A stretch of DNA of 35,997 bases, from the NCBI GenBank assembly GCA_021769035.1, contig JAETTP010000021.1:1-35997 (forward strand). The letters run 5' to 3'. Shown here in pieces: positions 8,087-15,090 of the stretch (position 1 is its first letter; every line of letters begins with the position of its first letter). A program made the position numbers and the translations under genes. The notes beneath the pieces were generated by a model. That model ran no database searches and was not told where the DNA came from. It saw only the letters and a list, made by a program, of their open reading frames with translations. Source of the stretch: Bacillota bacterium. Its GTDB lineage: Bacteria; Bacillota; Dehalobacteriia; UBA4068; UBA4997.

Positions 8087-8137
8087 TATATGATTTAGCG
8101 TAATTGATATGGTATCCGAGGCCAACCGATTGCTATT

Positions 8138-8917
8138 TCACAATGGCAGATCTATACAAATGGAACAGCCTTTTCCTGGCTGACCGGTTACGCTAATTGA
8201 ACCACCGTGCATTTGGACAATAGCCTGACAAAAACACGTTCCCAGGCCACTTCCAGACGTTTTTGTGGTGTAGTAGGGGGAGAAGAAGTTGGCCTGTTGA
8301 TCTGCGTTAAGGCCAATTCCATTATCTTCAATCAAAAGATGGATTATTTTTTGCTTTTCATCAAATAAAGTGCTGATAACAATGCAACCATCTGTTTGCC
8401 CTTTGTCCTTTATAGACTCGCGACTGTTATCCAAGCAGTTAATTAGCATTTGCTGGAAATTTTGCTTGTCCAACAGGATTGGGGGAAGATTTTCAGCCAG
8501 ATTGCTTTTCAGTTGGATTTGGAATAGAGCAAGCTGGTTTTGTTGACTTTGAATCACTTCTGTTATTAGTTGATTAAGTGAACATAGACGCAGGATTGAG
8601 CTTTCCTGACTATTTTTTAGGTAATTATTTAGTAAATTAATATTATGTTTGATTTCCTGATAAACAGGTTGTATGGAGATTATTTCAATGTATTTGAGCT
8701 CACATTGTTTTTCCCAAACTTGCAGCAAACCACTAATGCTTTGCAGACAGTTTTTAACTGTGTGAAATTTAAGTGTGTTGTAAACTGCTGACCTTTTATG
8801 GTCCAGGAGCTGTTGCTGAACAAATTCATCATTTTCAAATTGTTCATTTTCATTCCGTTCATTTTCGTTTGCCAACCTATTGTTATTCAAAATTTGTTCA
8901 GTTTTGTTTTCTAACAT
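8138..8917 (-). CDS. Orphan cytosolic sensor histidine kinase
   Basis: 259 residues. GAGGAGGT stands 6 bp before the ATG at 8917-8915. There is no signal peptide or membrane segment. The first 50 residues are Asn/Glu-rich and probably helical; a dimerisation helix with F-H-T-V-K-N-C-L-Q-S-I (about residue 52) supplies the phospho-accepting His, and the C-terminal ATPase domain has an N box (N-C-L-D-N-S-R-E-S), G1 box (E-D-N-G-I-G-L), F box (F-F-S-P-Y-Y-T-T-K) and G2 box (G-S-G-L-G-T). It is a complete kinase without a recognisable sensor domain and with no response regulator next to it, as is typical of kinases feeding the Spo0 phosphorelay or Spo0A. The residue after the His is Thr rather than the more usual Glu/Asp, which may reduce phosphatase activity. 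A role in sporulation is inferred from its place in a coat-gene element. Confidence 0.88.
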   Translation of the reverse strand: MLENKTEQILNNNRLANENERNENEQFENDEFVQQQLLDHKRSAVYNTLKFHTVKNCLQSISGLLQVWEKQCELKYIEIISIQPVYQEIKHNINLLNNYLKNSQESSILRLCSLNQLITEVIQSQQNQLALFQIQLKSNLAENLPPILLDKQNFQQMLINCLDNSRESIKDKGQTDGCIVISTLFDEKQKIIHLLIEDNGIGLNADQQANFFSPYYTTKTSGSGLGTCFCQAIVQMHGGSISVTGQPGKGCSICIDLPL

Positions 8918-8932
8918 TGTTTTACCTCCTCA

Positions 8933-8970
8933 ATTATAATAGCCGACAAGAAGGAGGAGGTGCACGACAA
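8933..8970 (-). promoter_or_regulatory. Promoter region of the kinase gene with two 0A-box-like sequences
   Basis: On the minus strand a TATAAT (8938-8933) lies 15 bp before the start codon, too close for a normal long leader but usable. No good -35 is seen 17 bp upstream. Instead TTGTCG occurs twice (8949-8944 and 8970-8965), exactly 21 bp apart, resembling the core of Spo0A boxes (TTTGTCRAA) but without the terminal AA. This could mean Spo0A control of the kinase; it is a weak match. Confidence 0.3.
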
Positions 8971-9050
8971 AATTTCTTTTTTTCTAACAAGATGTACAAC
9001 CTTATTTTTTTCTAAAATATCTTTTTATCAATGTGCCCATTTTGGCAATC

Positions 9051-9284
9051 TTAAGACGGCTCTGGTTCGATGGTAATCAGGCTTTCAATAGAATAGCCGG
9101 ATTCGATGCTTATATTGTAAGCTAGGGATACGGAAATGTTTTTATTCTTAGTTTTAAGATTGCGTAAATATCTGTCTGTGATACCAATTTCTTCTGCAAA
9201 CGCCTCCTGTGTCAAGCCGGATTCTTCGATTATCTCGGCAAATTTTTTGTGATTTAACAAAACATTTTTAGTTTTCTTTTTCAT
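9051..9284 (-). CDS. Small XRE-type helix-turn-helix regulator
   Basis: 77 residues from the ATG at 9284-9282, chosen over the TTG three codons upstream because AAAGGA lies at proper distance from the ATG. The protein is one HTH domain: K-F-A-E-I-I-E-E-S-G-L-T-Q-E-A-F-A precedes the turn and I-T-D-R-Y-L-R-N-L-K is the recognition helix. Single-domain XRE proteins are usually phage- or element-type repressors. It is the first gene after the right attachment site and has its own sigma-A-like promoter there, so it may be expressed in vegetative cells and keep the element quiet. It is followed 134 bp later by the kinase gene on the same strand. Its target is unknown. Confidence 0.85.
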   Translation of the reverse strand: MKKKTKNVLLNHKKFAEIIEESGLTQEAFAEEIGITDRYLRNLKTKNKNISVSLAYNISIESGYSIESLITIEPEPS

Positions 9285-9343
9285 AGCGCTCAATCCTTTC
9301 TTATTTTAAATATAATAAAAGAAATTGAGAACTTTTTACAGGA

Positions 9344-9373
9344 ATTATACTTCCGATTTGCTAAAAATGTAAA
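9344..9373 (-). promoter_or_regulatory. Sigma-A-like promoter of the HTH gene
   Basis: On the minus strand TTTACA (9373-9368) and TATAAT (9349-9344) are 18 bp apart, inside the element and 26 bp from the core, so element DNA rather than the host supplies this promoter. Confidence 0.6.
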
Positions 9374-9379
9374 ATTTTT

Positions 9380-9430
9380 CACTTCTAGTTTTGTTGTACC
9401 AACTCTTCTGTGCCAATATCGGTTAGCAGA
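9380..9430 (-). other. Right attachment junction of the 3,333-bp element
   Basis: The core CCAACTC (9399-9405) is the second copy of the 7 bp seen at 6066-6072. cotJC lies on its right. The element arm on the minus strand, GTTGGTACAACAAAACTAG (from 9403), matches the arm at the other end at 20 of 24 positions. Confidence 0.85.
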
Positions 9431-9597
9431 CCAGCCACATCGCGATAGGGAGCGCTGTAACGTTGGGAAAGATAGCGCAATGATGCTCCTAATTCGCCGT
9501 CAGGGCCGCCGTATTGGCTAATTATAACTTTGGCCGCTCTGGCGTTGGGATTTTTGATGTTGATAGGATATTGTAATTTTCTGTCATAATTCCACAT
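9385..9597 (-). CDS. cotJC: cotJC 5' segment (split spore-coat manganese catalase)
   Basis: The start M-W-N-Y-D-R-K-L-Q-Y-P-I-N at 9597 follows AAAGGAGG and lies 4 bp after the cotJB stop. The sequence matches the CotJC N-terminus through S-Q-Y-G-G-P-D-G-E-L (first ligand Glu), L-R-Y-L-S-Q-R-Y and D-I-G-T-E-E-L. After that it runs into element DNA and stops within four codons (V-Q-Q-N). The true coding part is 9597-9399, 66 codons plus one base. Intact CotJC proteins are about 190 residues and belong to the di-manganese catalase family, placed in the inner spore coat. The break separates Glu and His of the E-x-x-H ligand motif. The rest continues at 6065 in frame. The N-terminal piece alone cannot form the metal site. 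Confidence 0.94.
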   Translation of the reverse strand: MWNYDRKLQYPINIKNPNARAAKVIISQYGGPDGELGASLRYLSQRYSAPYRDVAGLLTDIGTEELVQQN

Positions 9598-9601
9598 TTG
9601 C

Positions 9602-9853
9602 TTATGCCTCCTTTTCCCAGGGCCAAGGCTCATTAATCCAGGTCCAGCCGTCTTCTGTATTGACGCTGTAAACGGTCAGCGGGCCAAATTTGTTTTCATA
9701 TTCGTCAGTTAAAGCAGTTAGCAGGTTGTTGTAATACTTAAAATACTCCAGGGCAGACTCGCAGGTGGGGTGGGTATCCAAAAAAAGCTGTGTATCCTTT
9801 ACCACAAAAGCGATAATTTGAATGTCCAGCAAAAGCTGTTTTTGGTCGGTCAT
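9602..9853 (-). CDS. cotJB: Spore coat protein CotJB
   Basis: 83 residues with the CotJB pattern: an I-Q-x-x-x-F stretch, L-F-L-D-T-H-P, A-L-E-Y-F-K-Y-Y, F-G-P-L-T and the C-terminal W-x-W-I-x-x-P-W-P-W-E. The ATG at 9853 overlaps the cotJA stop by 4 bp (ATGA), and GGAGG lies in the cotJA end. In the cotJ operon CotJA, CotJB and CotJC are made together in the mother cell, and CotJA and CotJC depend on each other for coat assembly. Here cotJA and cotJB are intact although cotJC is split. Confidence 0.95.
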   Translation of the reverse strand: MTDQKQLLLDIQIIAFVVKDTQLFLDTHPTCESALEYFKYYNNLLTALTDEYENKFGPLTVYSVNTEDGWTWINEPWPWEKEA

Positions 9854-10035
9854 CTGGCCTGCACCTCCGTTCTGCCTTGGATAATGTTAATTTTGGCATT
9901 GAAGGGCAGGTTGAGCTCCGGAAAAATGGTGCCGTTGGCAAAAGCGTCTTCCGGCCGATAAGTTTGGGCCCAGGCTTGAATAGGCACGCAGGCAATGCCT
10001 AGCTGCGGGCAATCGGTTGGCTGTTGTTGAATCAC
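9850..10035 (-). CDS. cotJA: Spore coat-associated protein CotJA
   Basis: 61 residues from a GTG at 10035-10033, which has AAGGAGG (10050-10044) at ideal distance; the longer frame to 10107 has no such site. The family pattern is clear: L-G-I-A-C-V-P-I-Q-A-W, then Y-R-P-E-D-A-F-A-N-G-T-I-F-P-E-L-N-L-P-F. It is the first gene of the cotJ operon and reads away from the ger operon, sharing about 170 bp of intergenic DNA with it. A sigma-E promoter is expected for cotJ, but no convincing one was recognised in this gap. Confidence 0.94.
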   Translation of the reverse strand: MIQQQPTDCPQLGIACVPIQAWAQTYRPEDAFANGTIFPELNLPFNAKINIIQGRTEVQAR

Positions 10036-10144
10036 TTTGCAGACCTCCTTAAAGTTTATCTTTTGTAATATATTGGTTTTGAGGTGGATTGGTGAGGGAA
10101 ATGCCAAAAATAAATTAAAACAGTTGGCTGGTCAGGCCTGTTTG

Positions 10145-10174
10145 GTATAGTTTTTTGCTGGTATTGCCATAATA
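10145..10174 (+). promoter_or_regulatory. Sigma-G-like promoter of the ger operon
   Basis: GTATA (10145-10149), 18 bp, then CATAATA (10168-10174). The sigma-G pattern is GMATR-18-CATNMTA; only one position differs. It is 31 bp before the gerA start, as expected for forespore-specific germinant receptors. Confidence 0.65.
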
Positions 10175-10205
10175 AAGCTGATTGACAAGCAGCGGAGGTG
10201 GCAAA

Positions 10206-11708
10206 ATGGCCTTAAAAAAGCCAGAGCGTATCTTTTTTGGCAGTGATTTAAACAAAAATATAGCCTTAATTGAAAGGTATGTAGGCGAATATGCGGATTT
10301 ACTGATACGTCGGCTGGAGGTGGCCGGGCAAACGATTGCCGCTTTGATCTATTTTGACGGTATGACAGATAAGACGGCCGTCAGCGAGTTTGTGGTTAAG
10401 CCGCTGCTGCAAAGGCCGGAGCAGTTGGTGGGCAAAACGCCGGAACAAATTGCCGCTGCCTGCCTGTATATCGCCGATTGGCAAACAGCCGATAACGACC
10501 AGGACTTTATGAACAGCATTTTTGCCGGTGACTGCGGCATTTTGTTTGCCGGTTCGCCCTGTGCGCTGATTAGCGATTTGAAAGGCTTTGAACGGCGCGG
10601 TATCAGCGAGCCACAAACGGAGATTGTGGTGCGCGGTTCCCGTGAGGGCTTCATTGAAAATCTGAAGACCAATATGTCAATGCTGCGGCGGCGGATTAAA
10701 ACGCCCAATTTGTGTTTTGAAAATTTGCAGCTGGGCACGGAAACCAACACCAGCATTTGTTTAACCTATATTCGAGGTTTGGCGGATCCGCAGCTGGTGC
10801 AGCGGGTGAAAGACCGCCTGAACAGTATTGAAATTGATGGGGTGCTGGAAAGCGGCTACCTGGAACAGCTGATTGAAGACGAGCCGTTTTCGCCTTTTCC
10901 CACAGTTGCCAACAGTGAAAAGCCGGACAAAGTGGTGGCCAAACTGTTGGAAGGGCGCGTGGGGATTATGGTTGATGGCACGCCCTTTGTGCTGACGGTG
11001 CCCACCTTGTTTGTGGAAAGCTTTCAGAGTGCGGAGGATTATTACTCTCGGCCATATATGGCTAGTATGGTGCGTTTTTTGCGTTTTTTTGCATTTATTT
11101 TTGCCGTTTACGGACCGGCCCTGTATATTGCTATCACTGGTTTTCATATTGAGCTGATACCGGCCAACTTAATGCTGAATATGTGGCAGGCTGCTGGCAG
11201 CACGCCGCTTTCAGCCGGCTGGTCGGTTTTCTTTTACGCCCTGGTTTATGAAGTGGTGCGAGAGGGCGGAATCCGTTTGCCGCGGCCGGTAGGCGCGGCC
11301 ATCAGCATTGTGGGCGGTTTGGTGATTGGCGATATGGCCGTGCAGGCCGGCTTAATTTCTGCTCCGGTGGTGATAATCGTGGCCTTTACAGCGATTGCGA
11401 TGTTTGTGGTAGACGCGCTGACCGACGCGGCCACAATTTTACGTTTTGCTTTTATTTTGCTGAGTTGGTGGCTAGGTTTTTGGGGGCTATTGCTGGGCAC
11501 TTTGCTGTTGTTGCTGCATTTAGTTTCGCTGGAATCATTTGGGGTGGCTTATTTTGCTCCCTTTGCGCCCTTGTTGCCTTATCAGCTGCGGGATACGGTG
11601 GTGCGCTTTCCTCTTTGGCTGTTGGGGCGACGGCCGGGCAATATTACGGTGGGCAGTAAATGGCGGCAGCGACAGGCTGTGCCGCCCAACCAGGTTAAGG
11701 AGGATTAA
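10206..11708 (+). CDS. Spore germination protein, GerA/GerKA family (receptor A subunit)
   Basis: 500 residues from ATG 10206, which sits behind GCGGAGGTGG; the TTG at 10182 lies upstream of that site and is rejected. The hydrophilic N-terminal half (about 1-275) contains the domain seen in GerA proteins, ending P-F-S-P-F-P-T-V and the motif S-A-E-D-Y-Y-S-R-P; the C-terminal half has about five hydrophobic segments and ends in a short charged tail. In spores the A subunit forms a receptor with B and C subunits in the inner membrane that senses nutrients. The C-subunit ATG directly follows the stop, so the genes are translationally linked. The germinant cannot be told from sequence. Confidence 0.95.
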   Translation: MALKKPERIFFGSDLNKNIALIERYVGEYADLLIRRLEVAGQTIAALIYFDGMTDKTAVSEFVVKPLLQRPEQLVGKTPEQIAAACLYIADWQTADNDQDFMNSIFAGDCGILFAGSPCALISDLKGFERRGISEPQTEIVVRGSREGFIENLKTNMSMLRRRIKTPNLCFENLQLGTETNTSICLTYIRGLADPQLVQRVKDRLNSIEIDGVLESGYLEQLIEDEPFSPFPTVANSEKPDKVVAKLLEGRVGIMVDGTPFVLTVPTLFVESFQSAEDYYSRPYMASMVRFLRFFAFIFAVYGPALYIAITGFHIELIPANLMLNMWQAAGSTPLSAGWSVFFYALVYEVVREGGIRLPRPVGAAISIVGGLVIGDMAVQAGLISAPVVIIVAFTAIAMFVVDALTDAATILRFAFILLSWWLGFWGLLLGTLLLLLHLVSLESFGVAYFAPFAPLLPYQLRDTVVRFPLWLLGRRPGNITVGSKWRQRQAVPPNQVKED

Positions 11709-12800
11709 ATGCGCATAAATTGGGCAAAAATGGTCGGTGTTGCCGGTTTGCTAGGGCTGATTGTGTTAGCGGCCGGTTGCAGCGGTATCGACGCGCTGGA
11801 CAGCGGGGATTTGAAGGATGTGGAGTTGGTTACAGCTTTGGCGGTTGATAAATCGGAGGACGAAAGTCAACTGATAGCAACGGTGCAACTGTTAAACCGG
11901 GATAAGGCTCTGGATAGGCAATACGCTGAAAGCTATTATAATCTGGCCGCAGCGGGCGTTAATTTGCCGGCGGCTGTTGGCGAGCTCTATCGTTTTGGCG
12001 CCAGGCAGCTGAACTTTTCGCATGCTTCCATATTGCTGCTGAGCGAGCAAAGCGCGGATTGCCAGCATTGGCTGGATTATGCTTTGCGTTCGCCGGAGCT
12101 TCGGCCGACTATTTATCCAGTTATTTGCCGAGCGAACGCTGGTGAGCTGTTGGCGGCAGAGGTTGAGAAGATAAGCCAGACGTATCTTCTCAATAATATT
12201 CTGGAGCCTTTGGGCAGCGGCCGGCCCGGTGCGGCGGCTATCAGCTTGCAAAGTTTTGTGGAGGATTTGCTCCAGCCTGGGATTGACCCTGTTTTGCCTT
12301 TGGTGGAACAGAGCCGGCAAGGCGTGGAGCTGGCTGGCTTGCTGGTGTTTAATGAGGCCGGCCAAGCGGTGGCGGCTTTGCCGGAGGAGGCTTGCTGGGG
12401 TTATATTTGGCTGACTAGGCCGCAGCATTTACGCGGTTACACGTTGGAGTTGCCACAGGCGGCGGTAGTTCAGGTAGAAAATGCTATTGTTAAGGCGGAA
12501 ACTACAGCTTTGGCGGACGGTTGCGCGTATGTGCAGTTTCAGCTGAAATTACGGGTGCGGCTTTTGAATAATCCGGCTGCGCTTTCTGAAAAGGAATTGC
12601 AAAAGCTAACGGAGGATCGTTTGCAGCAGTTGTTAGAAGCCGCTTTAAGCGAAAGCCGCCACTGGCGATTGGATTTTCTGGGCTTGGGGCGGGAAGTGTA
12701 TCGACATCAACCGCAGCTTTGGCAGGCTTGGCAGGAACAGGCCTATTTGGATAAGCTGACAGTCAGCTTGAGCGCGGAAACAGAAATTTTGCAATCTTGA
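11709..12800 (+). CDS. Spore germination lipoprotein, Ger(x)C family (receptor C subunit)
   Basis: 363 residues. The N-terminus is a lipoprotein signal: a positively charged start, a hydrophobic run and the lipobox V-L-A-A-G-C with Cys24. Downstream D-L-K-D-V-E-L-V-T-A-L-A-V-D-K marks the N-terminal domain of Ger(x)C proteins, followed by the three-domain length usual for the family. AAGGAGG at the end of the A-subunit gene (11697-11703) provides the ribosome binding site. The mature protein should be lipid-anchored on the outer face of the spore inner membrane and, with the A and B subunits, form the receptor. Family members vary strongly in sequence, so this call rests on the signal, the N-terminal motif and the operon. 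Confidence 0.93.
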   Translation: MRINWAKMVGVAGLLGLIVLAAGCSGIDALDSGDLKDVELVTALAVDKSEDESQLIATVQLLNRDKALDRQYAESYYNLAAAGVNLPAAVGELYRFGARQLNFSHASILLLSEQSADCQHWLDYALRSPELRPTIYPVICRANAGELLAAEVEKISQTYLLNNILEPLGSGRPGAAAISLQSFVEDLLQPGIDPVLPLVEQSRQGVELAGLLVFNEAGQAVAALPEEACWGYIWLTRPQHLRGYTLELPQAAVVQVENAIVKAETTALADGCAYVQFQLKLRVRLLNNPAALSEKELQKLTEDRLQQLLEAALSESRHWRLDFLGLGREVYRHQPQLWQAWQEQAYLDKLTVSLSAETEILQS

Positions 12801-12834
12801 TTAAAATGCCAGACAGTGAAACAGGGGGTGCAGA

Positions 12835-13965
12835 ATGCAGGGAAAAATTGGCCGGGCCGAGTTCTTTTCTCTGGCTTTGGTTTTGTGTTTAAGCAGCGTT
12901 CTGCTGCTTGGGGCGGTGGAAAAGGCGGCCGGGCCGCTGGCCTGGCTGTTTTTGACGGCGGCTTTGCCGGCCGGTTTGCTTTGCTGGTTGCTTTTTTACT
13001 TTTGGCTGAAGCTTTATGCCGGGCAAAGCTTTGGTGCGGCTTTGGAATATGCTTTTGGCCGGGCCGGCGGACGAATGGTTTTGTTTGCCTATGCTTTGTT
13101 TTGGCTGTTGCTGGTGGAGTTGTTTGGCGGCTGTGTGGCCGCCTTTTGGAGTTCTCTTGGCGCCAACAACCTGCCGCTTTGGTTTTACACAGCGCTTTTT
13201 TTGCTGGTGGTTGCCTGCTTTGCGGCCACCGGTGGCACGGCGTTGGCACGCGTGGCTTTGCTGGTGGTGGTGCCGGCCCTGCTTTTAACTTTGGTCAATT
13301 TGTGGTTGACGGTTTGGAATGCTGATTTTGGTAATTTGCTGCCTTGGCAACCTTTGCGTTCTGCTGAAAGTCAGGCTGCGCTTGGGCAAGGCTGGCGCTA
13401 TGGTTTGCTGGTGTTCGGCGGTTTTTCCGCTTTGCTGCCTATTTTACAGCACACACGAGAGGTTAAGAGGCGGATGAGCACTTTGGCAGTGGCCTTGGTG
13501 GCGGCGTTTTTGCTGTGGCTGGTTTTGGCGTTGGGCAGCCAGGTGGTTTTGGGAGCTTCCTTGCCGCTTTATGAATTTCCGATATTGCAGGTGTTTTGTT
13601 TGGCTGAGTTTGGCCATTGGTTCAGTCGTTTTGAGGTTATCGGGGCTGTGCTGCTGGTGATGTTGGCGCTGCTTAGGGCTGCCGCACTGTTTGGGGCGGC
13701 GGTTGCCAGTTTGTTGGAGCTCTGGGCGGTGGGGCCGCAACAGCGCGGCCGCATTTGGCTGATTTCCTTGGGCTGCTGGCTACTGTTAATGGTTGTGTAC
13801 TGGGCCGGTCAGTTTTATGCGCCACCAGGGGAGTTGCTTTTGGCAATCTGCGGCTGGTTGACGGCTTGTTTTGCCTTATTGTTGCCGGCATTGGCGGTGA
13901 TTTTGGGCGCGCTTAAATTTAAAAAGGAGCACAAAAACATTATCGTAAAGCACGCGCAGGATTAG
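12835..13965 (+). CDS. Spore germination permease, GerAB/GerKB family (receptor B subunit)
   Basis: 376 residues, almost entirely hydrophobic, with about ten predicted membrane helices. It begins G-R-A-E-F-F-S-L and carries the typical Y-E-F-P-I-L-Q motif in the second half; GerAB-type proteins belong to the amino acid/polyamine/organocation permease superfamily and bind the germinant. The gene is 34 bp after the C subunit, with GGGGGTG before the ATG. The order A-C-B instead of the B. subtilis A-B-C is common in clostridia. No terminator is obvious in the 9 bp before the convergent gene at 13975. Confidence 0.93.
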   Translation: MQGKIGRAEFFSLALVLCLSSVLLLGAVEKAAGPLAWLFLTAALPAGLLCWLLFYFWLKLYAGQSFGAALEYAFGRAGGRMVLFAYALFWLLLVELFGGCVAAFWSSLGANNLPLWFYTALFLLVVACFAATGGTALARVALLVVVPALLLTLVNLWLTVWNADFGNLLPWQPLRSAESQAALGQGWRYGLLVFGGFSALLPILQHTREVKRRMSTLAVALVAAFLLWLVLALGSQVVLGASLPLYEFPILQVFCLAEFGHWFSRFEVIGAVLLVMLALLRAAALFGAAVASLLELWAVGPQQRGRIWLISLGCWLLLMVVYWAGQFYAPPGELLLAICGWLTACFALLLPALAVILGALKFKKEHKNIIVKHAQD

Positions 13966-13974
13966 GCCGCCGCC

Positions 13975-14859
13975 TTACGGCGCATCGGAATAGATAAATT
14001 GGCGATATTGCAGATTTTGTTGCAAGATAGGCTTAATTTGCTGGTAGGCGGCCGGCGGGCAGCTGTAGAACTTATCTTGCAGCCGGTCGTATAGCATAGT
14101 CGCTTGCTTGGGATATTGCAAATCCGCCCCAGGCGCCGACTTGTAGTATTCTTTTACGACGGCGACCTCAAAAACGGTTTCGCCCGCCACATTTTGAAAG
14201 GAAAAAATTTCGTCCTGGAAATAAGCACCATAATCGGCAATGAACGGCTTAACCAGCTGTTCCGGCGCCGGGGTTTCCGTGCCGCGCCCGCTTTGCAGGG
14301 CGTTATAAATATTGCGCAGCAGTTGGTTGCCGCTCAGCTGATAATAATCGGAGCCGACGACGTGGCAGGGGTCCTCGTAAACCAGCTTGGCGATTGGTTG
14401 GCCGTTGATAGTGAAAGGCTCCGTGGCCATTGACACCATGCCGTCGTGATACCAGACTGTGCAGTCAAAGGCCTCCGCCACAAAGCGTAGCGGCACGTAG
14501 GTTGTATTTTGATATTCGTAAGGCGCGCCGGCCAGGGTGATTGGTTGCCCATTGCGGCTGGCCTGGCAGCTGCCGGACTGTAAGGTCAGGTTACTTTGGC
14601 CGTCGCTGATGGTGATTTGCGGCTCCTGCCAGCTGACGTTGGCATTGAAAAGCTCCGCGATGAAACGTAAAGGCACATAAGCAGTGCCGGCGCGTTCCTG
14701 GGCAAAAACTGTTGGCTGATCATCTGGCGCATAGGTTGGGGCAGAAAGATTTACACCGTCCAGCATAAGCGGCAAATTGGCTGAAGCGGCTAAGGTTGGT
14801 TGGGTTAGGGGTATTAGTAGAAATAATAAGCATAGGCCAAAAAATATTTTCTTCATCAT
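13975..14859 (-). CDS. Secreted copper-amine-oxidase-like stalk-domain protein
   Basis: 294 residues from ATG 14859, with AAGGAGG 9 bp upstream. M-M-K-K-I-F-F-G-L and a hydrophobic stretch to A-L-A-A-S form a Sec signal peptide. Residues about 40-145 hold two copies of the stalk-domain motif Y-V-P-L-R-F-I/V-A-E, each beside a beta-rich segment. The domain occurs at the N-terminus of copper amine oxidases and in many clostridial cell-surface proteins, where it is thought to bind wall or partner proteins. The C-terminal 150 residues match no family I know. The gene is convergent with the ger operon and divergent from yerC. Substrate and role are unknown. Confidence 0.8.
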   Translation of the reverse strand: MMKKIFFGLCLLFLLIPLTQPTLAASANLPLMLDGVNLSAPTYAPDDQPTVFAQERAGTAYVPLRFIAELFNANVSWQEPQITISDGQSNLTLQSGSCQASRNGQPITLAGAPYEYQNTTYVPLRFVAEAFDCTVWYHDGMVSMATEPFTINGQPIAKLVYEDPCHVVGSDYYQLSGNQLLRNIYNALQSGRGTETPAPEQLVKPFIADYGAYFQDEIFSFQNVAGETVFEVAVVKEYYKSAPGADLQYPKQATMLYDRLQDKFYSCPPAAYQQIKPILQQNLQYRQFIYSDAP

Positions 14860-15090
14860 AGGTGAGTGCCTCCTTAAAATATACATCTATACACTGTCAG
14901 GCTAAAATTTTATTCATTTGCTTTTATACTTTAGCAGGAAAAAGGAAAATTATGTAGAATAATTATAACATAGTTATATACGGATTGCAACCTTAAGAAC
15001 ATTTTTATAAGTTTATAAGCATTTTTAGCGTCGCTTGTCCGGTGTTTACTAAGACAGGCGAGTCGTTTTTATTTTGGAGGGGAATTGGCT
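14860..15090. other. Divergent intergenic region between stalk-protein gene and yerC
   Basis: It is A+T-rich and contains both ribosome binding sites at its ends. Several TATAAC-like or TAGAAT-like words occur around 14955-14975 but none has a convincing -35 partner, so no promoter is called. Confidence 0.4.

Larger units (their letters stand above)
6066..9398. mobile_element. 3,333-bp skin-like element interrupting cotJC
   Basis: The span between the two core copies, counting one copy, is 3,333 bp. It contains a large serine recombinase, a 65-residue unknown, an orphan histidine kinase and an HTH regulator, and no transposase or conjugation genes. Precise loss of this span fuses the two cotJC segments in frame. 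Joining the element's own ends gives arms that match at 20 of 24 positions around a central GA, the shape of a large-serine-integrase attP. The kinase and HTH part (8138-9300) is visibly richer in A+T than the cot and ger genes beside it, consistent with separate origin. Known relatives in concept are the sigK skin elements of Bacillus and Clostridioides, excised in the mother cell; excision here is predicted, not shown. Confidence 0.85.

Noticed and set aside
8951-9015. Strong AAGGAGGAGGTG on the plus strand as a gene start
   Set aside because: No start codon at a usable distance and no meaningful frame follows; on the minus strand it is the kinase upstream region.
5842-9597. cotJC broken by simple frameshift mutations
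   Set aside because: The two parts are over 3 kb apart, join in frame at a shared core and flank a recombinase; a frameshift would leave the family sequence continuing in another frame, which was not found at either break.
12743-13325. Overlapping long frames on both strands in the gerB start region
   Set aside because: gerB is clear from its membrane profile and operon; the others are low-complexity shadows.
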